Counted from the stretch's first letter, positions 1-11,344 are shown. The stretch is DNA of 64,000 bases from Brachynemurus nebulosus (GCA_035578155.1 JAPWDM010000002.1:40074811-40138810); one strand, 5' to 3'. Numbers and translations are program-made. The notes: generated from the sequence alone by a model not told the origin.

Positions 1-200
1 GTTTGATCCATCAGTGACGGCTTATAACATTATTTTTAATACACTGGAAGTCCAATAGTACGTAGCGCGGTCGATGTAAAATTGGGAAAAAAAATAGGTA
101 AAATTGGATCTTCAGGGGTGTGGGAAACTTTTATTTGGGGTATTGGCAAATATTATAAATAACGCTGAATGTATGGGTATATGATATGTTATAAATAAAA
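1..200 (+). repeat. Dispersed repeat, possible hAT left end, copy 1
   Basis: The text from about base 11 ('cagtgacggcttataacatt') onward is a diverged copy of the stretch beginning at about 54514 ('cagtggcggctcataacatt'). Both continue with a 'ttggcaaatantataaat' block and a 'gttataaat' block. A CAGTGGCGGC-like start resembles hAT TIRs, but I found no matching right end, so the class is a guess. The homology between the two copies is read directly. Confidence 0.5.
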
Positions 201-747
201 AAAAAAAACATATTTAATGTACCTTAAAGCAACATGCATGGTGTAACGTTGTTATAAAACCATTAAACTACTTTTATGTATTATTGAATCTTTGTAAACA
301 ATTACGCATTATTGTTAAAACGTTTACATTCGCAAATTATCTAATTATTTATCAAATAATAAATTTATTTAAACGTTATCAACTCGGGTTATTATTTATT
401 GAGTGAAAGTATTCTTGAATATTGATTTTCGCCAAAGAAAAACCACCTGGACTCACGACAAAGAAAAAATATTTTCTGCGCGCCTCGTAATAACTTCGAG
501 TGGTGGAAGAGCTTTGGAGTTTGCAGCGTTAACTCTACTTTTAACCTTATCTATCATTAAGATGAGTTGGGACGGATTCAACTATATACCCATCTTTATC
601 AGCAGGTTACTCATGCCGGAGCATCAGTTGATCTAGCTAATTTTAATTTACACTTAGTAGTTTATCCCCTAAAATCAGACATTCCGACTTTTCAAAGGTC
701 CGTAGCATTCCTGTCCACGATGTTATGTATCTTGAAAATAAATGTCG
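201..747. other. A+T-rich stretch, no gene seen
   Basis: Short reading frames at 403-636 and 567-836 have no recognisable motif. The second runs into the MITE at 756. No repeat structure was seen. Confidence 0.5.
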
Positions 748-755
748 CCCATCCA

Positions 756-951
756 CAGGCCCGACGAGAGGGTGGGGTAGCCGGGGTTAGAGCCCCGGGG
801 CCCAGGCTTGAGGAGGGAGCTCGTAACTGTCGGTAGAGGTCCTGGGAATAAAGTTTAAAGTTTTGTTTTTGCTCACTACTATTTTTTGGGAGGGAAATTT
901 TAAAAAAATGCGGTTTATGCCTGGGGCCCGCCATTTCTCTCCGCGGTCCTG
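756..951. mobile_element. hAT-type MITE, 196 bp, perfect 8-bp TSD
   Basis: The ends are inverted: CAGGCCCGACGAGAG on the left, and CAGGACCGCGGAGAG when the right end is read on the opposite strand. The element is flanked by identical 8-bp copies of cccatcca (748-755 and 952-959). An 8-bp TSD with CAG...CTG ends is typical of hAT transposons. It is G+C-rich against its surroundings and has no transposase, so it is non-autonomous. It resembles the element at 53052-53322, sharing the 'gtagccgggg' and 'gtcggtag' blocks. Small ORFs crossing it are artefacts. Confidence 0.85.
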
Positions 952-959
952 CCCATCCA

Positions 960-2045
960 ACTAAATAAAATGGTAATATAAAAATTTCCACTTTTAATCA
1001 AAAATATTTTAATACAAGTTTTGGGGAACAGAAAAGGCTACAAAAAGAAAATTAATGCATATTTGTTTTAAAGTAAGAGATGAGCTTATGTTAAGTAATT
1101 GGCAAAGAATATATATTTGAACAATATAAAAACAATATGAAAATATGCGATATATTTGCAATTGAGATCAAATTAGTCGGTGCAGTTTAAACAACTAAAG
1201 AAAGTTTCCGAAGTGGCTGATGTATACAATATATAGGTAATCACATAACTTTATTGTATTATTACAATAACATTAGCAAATGTGTCGTAGTCGTATTATA
1301 TACCCACATTTTCAAAATAAAATAGTTCAAAAAACATTTTTTATATACCTATAAGTAATTTCGTGACATTTATTTTTAGAAATAAACAACGGCGTGCTGG
1401 CATTACGACTAGCTACGATGCTGTTTGTGCCATTACGACAAATATATTCGTAGAAATATTTGAAAAATTTAACGTTGAACTTCAGTTGCAACGAACATTT
1501 ATTTATTTAATTTACAACAAAAGTATGGCTAGTTTATTTTGAAAATTTATCTTTTAATTACCGTAGTATCGTTATTAGATAATTTAAGTACGGTTAGTGT
1601 GACGTCAAGCTTATTTTTGAACTGTAAGACTTAAAATTTATTGACTTACGCATGTAATTATGTAGGAAATAATGAATGAACAGTTTGTTAGTTTCTAAGC
1701 AGTTTCCAATTTTTTAAAAATAAGTGTAAAATATATTTTACGCAATGAGCGTACTTGCTCAGTACGTGTTAACAATACTGCCAACTTTGGAAACAGGAAC
1801 AAATTATTGAAATCAAAATAAATTGAAATGATTTTTTCATTATTAATTCAGCTCACATTAATATAATGATTTTAAAGAGGCTATTAAACACAATAATTAG
1901 TTAAAAAAAATATTAAAAAAATTATGTTTATTATAGGGAAATATAATTGGTACTTTATAAGAGGAAGGCACATAATGTGAATTAATATTCTATGACAATG
2001 TTATTTTGCGTTTTGTTTTTACTTATTGTTAGGTGTTTACATATC
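960..2045. other. A+T-rich intergenic sequence
   Basis: No coding pattern, RNA gene or clear repeat was seen. Confidence 0.5.
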
Positions 2046-2049
2046 TAGA

Positions 2050-2105
2050 ATAGTGGTAAATATTTGGCCAAGTACTCTTTGTCAACAGCCAAAACTTACC
2101 ACTAT
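2050..2105. other. Short imperfect hairpin
   Basis: The arms atagtggtaaatatttggc and gccaaaacttaccactat pair over about 18 bp with few mismatches, around a loop of about 19 nt. The size is compatible with a small foldback or a microRNA precursor. Nothing in the sequence shows that it is transcribed. Confidence 0.4.
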
Positions 2106-2109
2106 ATTA

Positions 2110-3190
2110 TACTCGTCAAATAACAAATCTGTGACGTCATCAAATATTAAATGTTAAATTATATCCGAAATAAAGAAGATTATCCAAAAATAAATTTATA
2201 TATTTTTATAAAAGACTTTCATTATTTACTTAGTCCATTCCAGGAATTCCAGAATTCTATAGTTATCCAGATAAATATACTAAAAATTTAGGCTCCTCCC
2301 CTTCAACTTCATATTCGACCATTTTTTTGACATTTTAATTTGTTTCATTTCAATTTAAGTTTTTTAAATTATATTTTCTCTCTCTAGTGATCTAGTGATT
2401 ATGAATGAATATTATGTACAGGCCACATCCTGTGAAACACATACATAAGTGTTATGGAAAGTAAATTATGTACTTTTAAATAATTTACAATTCATAAGAA
2501 AAATATTCTTAAGAAATGAAATTAAAAATCAATTTTTTTTTTTAATTGTGGCGAAAAATTTTACACTTAATGCTGATAGTCGCGACCACAGAGCGAAGAA
2601 CATATCATGTATATATATTCTGTAGACTTACTATATCAATATATAAATGAAGCACCCATATTCGTTCAAGATACGAATAGATATTTTGTTATATTGTAAT
2701 CAATGCAATAATCGTGATAAACATATTAAGGTTTTCAAATAATTATTGTCAAAATATAATATTGATAATAAAATTTAATTTTCTTGACGAAAAATTGCAA
2801 AATTTTGAAAGATAAAAAGGTGGTATTCGTTTTATTTTCAAAATATGTGCGCATAAAAATTATGTCTGTTTAATGACAACACATTATGTTCCTTATATCT
2901 CACCCGTCTCACCCCCTACCTACCTCAAGGAAACTACCTATAAGCTGGCTTTACGTTTTGTCTAGTAGTATAATATACCTAACAGAATTTATTGGTCTAT
3001 GGTCGCGACTAATATTTCTATTCCTTAAATCTACCTATTTGATGAAAGCTACTTTACGCCTATGCGTAAATAAACAGCTAATGTTTGTTGTTGTGTGTAT
3101 GTGTCTTATGCATTTTTTCATCGGAATCAGATATTTTTCTGGCCTAAAATGTAGCCTGTGTCCTTCTTCGGTGCCATACTTATTTCAAGT
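2110..3190. other. A+T-rich intergenic sequence
   Basis: The 104-codon frame at 2886-3200 has no recognisable domain and runs towards an interspersed-repeat tail, so I do not call it a gene. Confidence 0.5.
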
Positions 3191-3194
3191 CGAC

Positions 3195-3800
3195 TTGTAA
3201 CAAAGTTGAGGCGTGAAAGCGAGACAAAAAAACAAACACACTTTCGCATTTATATTAGATAGTTAGGATTTACATACGAAGTATGTAAATCTCCACTGAT
3301 TTGATTACTGCAGGATTAATCATGTCTGTGTACCAGATTTAATCAAATTCGGTTTAATTATTTGGACATGATTTTGGAATTTCTTTTACATTCCCCGGGA
3401 ACATTCAATCGGGATAAAACTATTCTACGTGTTATTAAAATTCTTGCTGCATGTGCTCATAGTAAATAGTGTCTCTATATTATATTTAATCGAATTCGGT
3501 TCAGTCATCCCACAGGAACCTTTAGTCGGGATAAAATTATCCTATTTGTTAACTCAGGATAAATAATACCAGTGTACCAAATTTCATCGAATTGAGTTTT
3601 TTTTGGGGGTGTGTTTGAATATCTGTTTTTGTATCCCTCAAGAACTTGCAACCGGGATAAAATTTAGCCCATGTGTTAAACTAGAGTATAAGGAGTGTGT
3701 ATATGTATAAAATTTTATCAAAATCGGTTCAACCGTTTCAGTGTGATTGAGAACAAACATCCAAACATTTAAACACCCAAATTTTCGTGTGTATGAAGCT
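3195..3800 (+). repeat. Interspersed-repeat tail with three ~120-bp tandem units
   Basis: The word 'gggataaaa' recurs at about 3411, 3528 and 3653. Between copies come 'gtaccaaatttcatcgaat' or 'aaatcggttcaaccgttt' blocks, and the run ends with 'caaacatccaaacatttaaac'. At 3240-3260 the phrase 'ctttcgcatttatatta' is the usual end of this repeat type in insect genomes. Related text in the opposite orientation occurs at 25620-25880 and 32280-32470. The class (RTE-like tail or other) is not resolved. Confidence 0.6.
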
Positions 3801-4585
3801 AGCCCCGCCAAGTCATAACCCCGAGATCCCACTTAGGCTATATTTTTTTGGCTATTTTTTTTGCTAATATTTTACCAACGAATTGATTTTTTGCCACAGC
3901 TGTTACCGAGATACAATGGCGGGGCTGACTTAAGTCTGAAGTCAGCCCCGCCACACCTATATCTCCGGACCTGCTGCACTTATTCAAATGAAATTTACGG
4001 GATATTTTTTGCTATTTTTTGACCAAGAATTAATTTTTTTGCCACAACCGTTACCGAGATACAATGGTGGGGCTGACTTATATCTGAAGTCAGCCCCGCC
4101 ACCCGTATATCTCCGGACCTGCTGCACTTATTCAAATGAAATTTACGGGATATTTTTTTGCTATTTTTTTTACCAACGAACTGATTTTTTGCCACAGCCG
4201 TTACCAAGATACAATGGTGGAGCTGACTTAAGTCTGAAGTCAGTCCCGCCACCCCTGTATCTCCGGATCTGCTGTATTTATTCAAATGAAATTTACGGGG
4301 TATTTTTTTGCTATTTTTTTACCAACGAATTAATTTTTTTGCCGAAGCCGTTACCGAGATACAATGGCGTGGCTGACTTAAATCTGAAGTCAGCCCCGCC
4401 ACTCCTATATCTCCGAACCTGCTGAACTTATTCAAATGAAATTTACGGGATATTTTTTTGTTATTTTTTTACCAACGAACTGATTTTTTGCCACAGCCGT
4501 TACCAAGATACAATGGTGGAGCTGACTTAAGTCTGAAGTCAGTCCCGCCACCCCTGTATCTCCGGATCTGCTGTATTTATTCAAA
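3801..4585. repeat. Satellite-like array, ~149-bp unit, with hairpin in each unit
   Basis: The phrase 'gccacagccgttacc' and variants start units at about 3893, 4041, 4191, 4341 and 4490, after a decayed unit from about 3801. Each unit contains a fold-back such as ggcggggctgactt / aagtcagccccgcc, which is 14 bp perfect in the first full unit. Units 3 and 5 share private variants ('ggtggagctgactt', 'cagtcccgcc', 'ggatctgctgtattt'), implying duplication of a two-unit block. Open frames across it (3988-4425 plus, 3995-4285 minus) come from the repeat and are not genes. Confidence 0.85.
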
Positions 4586-4824
4586 AAGTTAATAAATAAA
4601 ATTATAAAAATCAGTTTTTTTCCAGTCTTTTGGTAAAATTCCCTGACTTTTCTCTGACTTTTCCAGAAAGTTTAGAATTTCCTGACATTTCCAGATTTTC
4701 CAGGTTTTCCAGTAATATGGCCACCATCAAGGTTTTTATTACTCTATCTCAGATATTCGAAAATGTAACATGTGCCCTTTTTGCAATAACCGATTCAATT
4801 CCGAAATAGACATTTTTCAAGTGA

Positions 4825-5167
4825 ATTAAAGATATAATCAAGTAAAGAGTGTTAAGGATGCGAACCTATTTACTAACTTTACAGATTAAGTAGGAAATGT
4901 GCTCCCTCCAGCTTAAGAATTTATGAATTTTCATACCTAGTGCATTAGCATAATCTAGTAATGGAAGTTCCCGATAATTCTCAAGACAGAAGCTGGCTTG
5001 CCGCTGAGTGGCATTGCTACCTTCTATTCTTTGCGTTTCTGCATTTTTAAGTATAAGATCTTATTTTTAATCACAGGTCGATATTTTGCAGAAATCTGTT
5101 AAGGTTTTCTTTTAGTGTAATCATGTTGTCTGTAGTATGGACTAAACAGATATCGACAGTATAGATA
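4825..5167 (-). pseudogene. Non-LTR reverse transcriptase fragment, 3' part
   Basis: Read on the minus strand from the edge of the 5168-9372 element, the sequence gives 'VDICLVHTTDNM', then 'LKENLNRFLQNIDL'. In another frame it then gives 'MKIHKFLSWREHISYLICK'. These match the thumb and post-catalytic part of Jockey/CR1-type reverse transcriptases ('DLxNIDLWLKxNKL', 'LxWxxHIxYL'). Several stops and frameshifts are present, and the catalytic YADD box is not visible. It continues the same gene as 9375-9770. The family assignment is from motif memory. Confidence 0.75.
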
Positions 5168-5893
5168 CACTCTAAGAAAAAAGGGTCAAAAACGTGTAAA
5201 ATAACTTAAATTTAGAGCAAAATTACTCCTCGCTCTGAAAATATGCACTATTATTTGTGTAATATGAAAAAATTGGTGTATTTTTATATAATTTGTGTAT
5301 AATTACTGTTTTTTTTTAATATTACACAAATAAAGGTGTAACTTTGGATTTTTACAACGTTTTTGATTTATTTTTACACCACTAAATAGCAAAACCCATG
5401 CGCGCGCAAATGAGTTTATGTATTTTAATATTATCTGTTATTGAATTACTGTATTATTTATACGTACATAAGTAATACTCTTAAAGGTTAAAAGTTATGT
5501 TTTCAAATTAGCTGAATTAAACAAAAGTATTTTTTGATAAGATATGTATATAGTTAATATAATTATAACGTGTATGATAAATTAATCTTTAAATATGCTA
5601 CAAAAACAGTGTTATAGTGGTGTACTGGTGTTTTGTTTTTATTTGCATTGTGCAAATGGCTTCTGGAATAATGTGCAAAGAATACTGTAATATAAATTTG
5701 TTTGTTTCCAAAATGCTGTCCTGATGATACATTTAAAATATTTCAGGTAAGTTAATTTTTTTAATTTTGCTTCATACAAATAGTTATGTAATTTGATAAA
5801 AGTTTATTTTACAATTTGACTAATAATTTATTTTGGGGGGTTGTCAATTTCTGTGAAAATTAAAACATTATCTACAATTCAGATATCTTTTAA

Positions 5894-6129
5894 CACACTG
5901 ACAGGGGGTAATAATGTCACAATAGATCGTTCTGAAGTTAGACTATCGTATGTAAGGTTTTTATTAGGTTTCGTTATTTTAGGTTAAGTTATGTAATTTT
6001 CGGTATCGATAATTTTCGATAAGGAAAACTATAATATCCATTAAAAAACAAACCTAATAAAGACCTTACATATGATAGTCCAACTTCAGAACCACTTATT
6101 GTGACATTATTTTACCCACTATCAGTGTG
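5894..6129. mobile_element. piggyBac-type MITE, 236 bp, long TIRs
   Basis: TTAA lies on both sides (5890-5893, 6130-6133). The TIRs start CACACTGA and extend about 85 bp ('aatgtcacaatag', 'tctgaagttngactatc', 'atgtaaggt...ttattaggttt'), so nearly the whole element folds on itself. A TTAA target is the hallmark of piggyBac. No transposase is present. It is nested inside the 4.2-kb element and is therefore probably the younger of the two. Confidence 0.85.
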
Positions 6130-6419
6130 TTAATAGCAAAAATTAGTGTATATAAACTAGTATGTAATTTAAGAGGGTGACTCACCCCCTCTCCAATGTT
6201 GCTCAAACTCAATTTTGAATTCGAGAATTTCATTTCTACGTTATTCTAATTGTCTTAAGCTATTTTCCATGAAGAACTCCTTGAAATACCCAAATTGTAC
6301 GACTATTCGACAGAGTCACCCTCTAGTTAACTACCCCTAGACTTAATATTAGGGCATTGAGCAAAAACAGGTCAATTAGATTTTTTGACGTAGATTTCAA
6401 ATCTGTAAACAAAAAATTT

Positions 6420-6800
6420 ATATTGTTTATTTTTCACCCCCTTTTTGCAAAATTAACCCCCAAATTTTAACCCCCAACCACTCCTGTTGATGTAATATGA
6501 ACAAATTGCATATCAATAGATAGCTCTTTAAAAAAGAGCAATATCGCCAATTTAAACTTTTTCTCTATCTCTTACTGTTTTCGAGATATTTGAAAAATTA
6601 AATTTTTACCCCAATTTTTGGAGGGCGATTTCACCCCTTCAAACCGTTTTTCCGCAGATAAAAAAAAATACGTGTCCCTTAGTTTTTAGTGTTCTACAAT
6701 ATATTTAAGTTTCATCGAAATCGATAGGTCCGGCCTCGGGACCTTTACTTGTTAGTGCGTGTCAAGAACACGCACTTAACGAATTTTTTTTTTTTTTTTT
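6420..6800 (+). repeat. Dispersed repeat, inverted relative to 48950-49290
   Basis: The blocks 'gagcaatatcgccaatttaaactttttctctatctctta' and 'aatacgtgtccctta' reappear reverse-complemented near 49140-49190 and 49030-49050. It ends with a small hairpin (gtgcgtg tcaagaa cacgcac) followed by 'ttaacgaatttttt', an ending also found at 10782-10815. Class unknown. Confidence 0.65.
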
Positions 6801-6985
6801 TGCTTTACAGTAATATAAATTCATAACAGGTTTAAATTGAAACGACGCGACGTATGGAAATCGAGTTTTTTAAGTAATAATAACAATGGTAATAATAATA
6901 ATGGAATTTAACGTTCGTTTTTTAGACAATGGTATGTAACGGACGTCACTCACATCATTATTTCTCAACTTTTTCATGATGATAT

Positions 6986-8406
6986 GGGCGGAGAACAAGA
7001 AAAGCGGTATAAAGATTTGGCAGGTGTCTGTTTGCAACCATCTTCTTAAGGACGATGTCGATATTCATCTGGAATTACGATGCGAAATAGTAGAAAACTT
7101 TCACCAGCATATAACCGGTTACGGAATTCAAACCCTCAGTCTACCAGTTCGGAAGTGCCAGTGCCTAAGCACGCCGGGTTACTTTGCTGGTGAGTTTTTT
7201 AATCAAAAATTTAATATCTGTACATTCATTAAAATAACCTAAAAGTAATTGTGTAGCAAAAACGAAATTTTCTTAATTTTGAATTGCTGTGAAATAGTTA
7301 TTGAAAAAAGAAAAAATAAATAAGCAAAAATGGTTATAAAATTAAGTAACCCTTATTTTCTGATTTGTTTAGAAATCGAAATTGGTGAAGACATCTGTGA
7401 AACCGTAGCATACATTTTCCCTGAAGTTCTAGTAATTGCAAGAGTCAGCAGAATATTGGGCGGAGGACAGGAAAAGCGGTATAAGGATTTGGTAGGTGTC
7501 TGTTTGCAACCATCTTTTTAAGGACGATGTCGATATTCATCTGGAATTGCGATGGGAAATAGCAGAAAACTTTCACCAGCATATAACCGGTAACGGAATT
7601 CAAACCCTCAGTCTACCAGTTCGGAAGTGCCAGTGCCTAAGCACGCCGGGTTACTTTGCTGGTGAGTTTTTTAATCGAAAGTCTAATATCTGTACATTCA
7701 TTAAAATAACCTAAAAGTAATTGTGTAGCAAAAACGAAATTTTCTTAATTTTAAATTGCTGTGAAATATTTATTGAAAAAAGATAAATAAAATAAATAAA
7801 CAAAAATGGTTATAAAATTAAGTAATCCTTATTTTTTGATTTGTTTAGAAAAAGGAATTGGTGAAGACATATGTGAAACCGCAGCCTACATTTTCCCTGA
7901 AGTTCTAGTAATGGCAAGAGTCAGCAGAATATTGGGCGGAGGACAAGAAAAGCGGTATAAGGATTTGGTAGGTGTCTGTTTGCAACCATCTTCTTGAGGA
8001 TAATGTCGATATTCATCTGGAATTATGATGGGAAATAGCAGAAAACTTTCGCCAGCATATAACCGGCTACGGAATTCAAACCCTCCGTCTACCAGTTCGG
8101 AAGTGCCAGTGCCATAAGCACGCCGGGTCACTTTGCTGGTGAGTTTTTTAATCAAAAATCTAATATCTGTACATTCATTAAAATAGCCTAGAAGTAATTT
8201 TGTAGCGAAAACGAAATTTTCTTAATTTTAAATTGCTGTGAAATAGTTATTAAAAAAAGAAAAAAATAATAATCAAAAATGGTTATAAAATTAAGTAACC
8301 CTTATTTTCTGATTTGTTTAGAAACTGGAATTGGTGAAGACATCTATGAAAGCACAGCATGCATTTTCTGCGAAGTTCTAAGAATGGCAAGAGTCAGCAG
8401 AATATT
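6986..8406 (+). repeat. Three ~474-bp tandem units, each exon-like
   Basis: Units start at 'gggcgga' at 6986, 7458 and 7934, and the array stops exactly one unit after the third start. Each internal junction has a splice-acceptor-like 'tgatttgtttag' followed by about 289 bases and then a donor-like 'ctg|gtgagt'. Predicted exons are 7373-7661 and 7849-8138, with a donor at 7190 and an acceptor near 8324. One frame reads through motifs such as 'GEDICET', 'FPEVLV', 'ARVSRIL' and 'QEKRYKDL'. All three units carry a stop at the same place (7047, 7519, 7995; TAA, TAA, TGA). Beyond that stop the same frame continues as 'RCRYSSGI' in units 1 and 2. I do not recognise the protein. Confidence 0.8.
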
Positions 8407-8936
8407 GTTTTTCTTATATTTAAGTATTGTTTAGTTAATTTTCTTAAACTATATTTTTGATATGATGTAACTACAATTTTAATCCATAAGTTTTTAATAT
8501 TATCATTGTAATCTAATTACAATTAAATTTTTTATAAGATATTGCTTAAATAATTGTGTCTGCAAAACGTAAGCATTGTAAAAAAAAGTCATATCTCAAA
8601 ATTTTGACCAGTTTAATTGGCAGTTACACTGCAAAATAAAGATTACCTATGTTCATGAAAGCAAGTAAACGTTCATAATAAAACTTTTATAATCTTACTT
8701 TTTTGGAGTGTTTATTTTAAAATTTACCAAAAAAATTATTATTTTATCATACGACACACTTATATAGAAATTTAGACATAATAAGCAAAATATTTAACAT
8801 CTCGAATCTTTTTGTATATAATTCCAAATTATTCTATACGTCATATTATTATAAATATTTATGTAAAAAAAACCATCAATAATCTTTTTTGATTCGTTAT
8901 TTTCAATTAAGTTGAATCAGTTTATTCTTTTCAGCA

Positions 8937-8993
8937 CAATTGAATCACTCATACTGATTCAGTTGAATTGAATCAGAATGAGTGATTCAGTTG
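8937..8993. other. Hairpin, ~26-bp arms
   Basis: 'caattgaatcactcatactg' is followed by its near-perfect inverse ending 'gagtgattcagttg'. Only scattered mismatches occur. It lies inside the 4.2-kb element close to its right end. Confidence 0.6.
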
Positions 8994-9374
8994 GATTAAT
9001 ATTACACTTTTCTGGGTGTAAACATTACTATATAAGTGTGTAAAATTACATTTTCAGGTGTACAGGCGTGGTTTAAAAATACATTAATATGATGTAATTT
9101 TACGTTTAACTGCGCACTATTGCGAACTGAATGTGTAAAATTACATCTTGTTGTGTAGTTAATACACAAATAAAACGTAATCTATTACACACCTGGACCG
9201 TAATTTTACGTACGACGTGTGTAAAACTACACATATGAGTGAGTAATAATTACACCATGATGGTGTATTTTTCACCTTCGTACATTACGGTTTGTAATGT
9301 TACTGTCATTATAGAAGGCATTTAATTGCCTCCTATAATAGTAGTAAAACGGTACATTTTTTTCTTAGAGTGTA

Positions 9375-9770
9375 CATAAAAATAAAAGTGGTCCGAGCAC
9401 AGATTCCTGTGGTACTCCGCGTACTACATTTTGTTTTTTTTAGAAAAAACTGTTTTGTAATTACCACTGATCCACTTTACTTGTTGTTCTCTACCTGAAA
9501 GGTACGAAAAGATTTTATAAGGTTTAACACATTGCTACGAATATCATGTATTTTTAATTTATGATTTATAGTGTGATATAGAAATAGGCCTATACTGCTA
9601 ACTCCTTCGTTGCCAGAATCATAAAATTGTTTCAAAACCCTGAATAATAATTGATCTATTGACCTCTTCTTAATAAAACCAAACTGACTGTCACTGTACA
9701 AATTGTTTCTGAAAAAATTCATTTCAAACCTTACCAAAATTATCCTTAAATTTGGCTTTTCCACTGTATT
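9375..9770 (-). pseudogene. Non-LTR reverse transcriptase fragment, 5' part
   Basis: The minus strand encodes 'NNLYSDSQFGFIKKRSIDQL', then 'HTINHKLKIHDIRSNVLNLI', and, after a frame change, 'VRGVPQESVLGPLLFL'. These are fingers/palm motifs of non-LTR reverse transcriptases: QFGFRxGxST, the D-TxNH region and GVPQGSxLGPLLF. Part of the DLxKAFD motif is missing, so it is dead. The reading stops at 'LLFL' where the TA-flanked 4.2-kb element begins and resumes at 5167. The subclass (Jockey, CR1 or similar) is inferred. Confidence 0.85.
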
Positions 9771-9784
9771 ACTAGTAATACTGT

Positions 9785-10770
9785 GGTCATTAATGAGTTA
9801 ACTCGGAGAATTTGCAACCCCAAAATGCCTGGTTAAATTGCTAAGCAATAAATTTTTGTTAGCGAAACACAAATTTATTTGAAAAAAATATAAAAATTTC
9901 GTATAATAATAAGAGAAAAATTAATACTCATCCAAGTAGTTTAAATAAAGTAGACGTATTGTCTAGAAAATTTAAAATTCGAACCTATGATGTTGTCAAT
10001 TATACCATTATACCCAATAGTCTTATTTAATTAAAAGCCAAGTGATTAAAACTGGTTGCAAATGAAGTTGAATTTTTATTGAATTTATTAGTTTGAATAT
10101 TGTGCCAATTTAATTTAAACAATCAATTTGATTTTTTAACGGGTGTTAAAAATTTAAACTAATTCTTATATACTTGTTATGGATAGTAGGTGTGAAGTTA
10201 TGATATGAAATTCGCTTAAAATTATTTAAATTGTATGAATTTTAATATTAAAATTATGACCGGAAGTATACATCATAAAAATTTATATTAATAATAAACA
10301 TGATAAGATGCATTTTAAAGAAATGTCATTATATATTTTTCAAAATGCATCCATAAAACCTAACATTGTAGGTAAAATGTCATTTAATAATGATCATCCA
10401 AATATTTTAAAAATTAGACAATGTTTTTTAATTTCAATAAAAATTCCTATTGAATTTACTTTTTATATGGATACGGTGGAAATTTCTTATAACGAAATTA
10501 AAAAAAGCAAGCAACTATAAATTTAAAAAATAAAAAATAATCCAAAAATATTATGCTATTCCTTCCTGCTTGGCACATTTTTATGTCATCGAAGGATGAC
10601 ATATTAATATCGTTGTGTGATCATAGTGGGGGAAACATTATTATAGACTTGTATATCCATATTGAATAATTATAGAGTTGTACAACCATACTGAATAAAC
10701 GCAAGAGGGCTGTAGAGTTAAGCAACTATAGAGTTAACAAAAAATCATAAATTAACACTTTCACTGAGGT
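9785..10770. other. A+T-rich intergenic sequence
   Basis: The 70-codon frame at 10308-10520 is very A+T-rich and shows no motif. No repeat was recognised. Confidence 0.45.
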
Positions 10771-10779
10771 GACATTACT

Positions 10780-11335
10780 TAGTACGTGCCAAAAACACGC
10801 ACTTAACGAATTTTTTAATCTTCGTTAAATGTACAAAAAAACCATAGAGTAATAGAGACAACGTATCTATCTCTATACCACTGCAATCAGTGTAACCAGT
10901 AAGAGATAGAAAATATGTTATATACATGCATGGGTTTACTTTGTATTTGTGCGATATTGCGTATTTGTGTGAGTAACGGAGATGGTGGTGGCGGTCACGT
11001 GGCTCAGCTATTGCATACATATTATATGACACTACACGCATGTATCTGGCTCCGTGTGGGGATTGTAATAATGCCAACACAACCAACATAACAATCACAT
11101 CCATTGTCTTGTGATTGACCTACAATCATCGACTGCCACTGAAAGAGTGACTACTAGGTTGCCTAAGGTATACAAAAATGCACACTGTAGATTTCATGAG
11201 AGAGAAAGTTGCTCTACCTCTCAACGCATTGCTTTTCCTTACCTAAACGCATCTCTTTATTTGAAGCATTTTAACACGTCTAATATTAATATTTTTAATG
11301 TTTTTACATATCTGTACTTATTTACGTAGGTTACA
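10780..11335 (+). repeat. Dispersed repeat, copy related to 40850-41370
   Basis: Shared blocks in the same order include 'tatctatctctatac', 'gatagaaaatatgttatata', 'gtttactttgtatttgtgcg', 'cgcatgtat.tggct.cgtgtggggatt' and 'gagtgactacta'. No protein is seen in either copy, and the class is unknown. The right side of this copy is broken by the 699-bp foldback element at 11345. Confidence 0.75.
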
Positions 11336-11344
11336 CTAAGATAC

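Larger units (their letters stand above)
5168..9372. mobile_element. 4,205-bp TIR element inserted at TA, unclassified
   Basis: The left end CACTCTAAGAAAAAA is the inverse of the right end TTTTTTCTTAGAGTG, and both sides carry TA (5166-5167, 9373-9374). On each side lies a minus-strand piece of the same reverse transcriptase. Removing the element and one TA leaves the two pieces in frame, so this is an insertion. Near both ends are many 'gtgtaaaat' and 'acacaaat' words. Inside lie a piggyBac-type MITE (5894-6129), a dispersed repeat (6420-6800), an exon-like tandem array (6986-8406) and a hairpin (8937-8993). No transposase was recognised. A TA TSD suits Tc1/mariner or a related group, but the length is unusual. 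Confidence 0.75.

Noticed and set aside
3988..4425. 145-codon ORF with repeated PLPRYNGGADL segments
   Set aside because: The repeats equal the 149-bp satellite unit, and the opposite strand is open too. This is a chance frame through a tandem repeat.
7886..8155. 89-codon minus-strand ORF through tandem unit 3
   Set aside because: It looks protein-like (ELVDGGFEFR), but the strong splice-like signals are on the plus strand and the frame is not kept in the same form in units 1 and 2. Kept open in the tandem-array finding.
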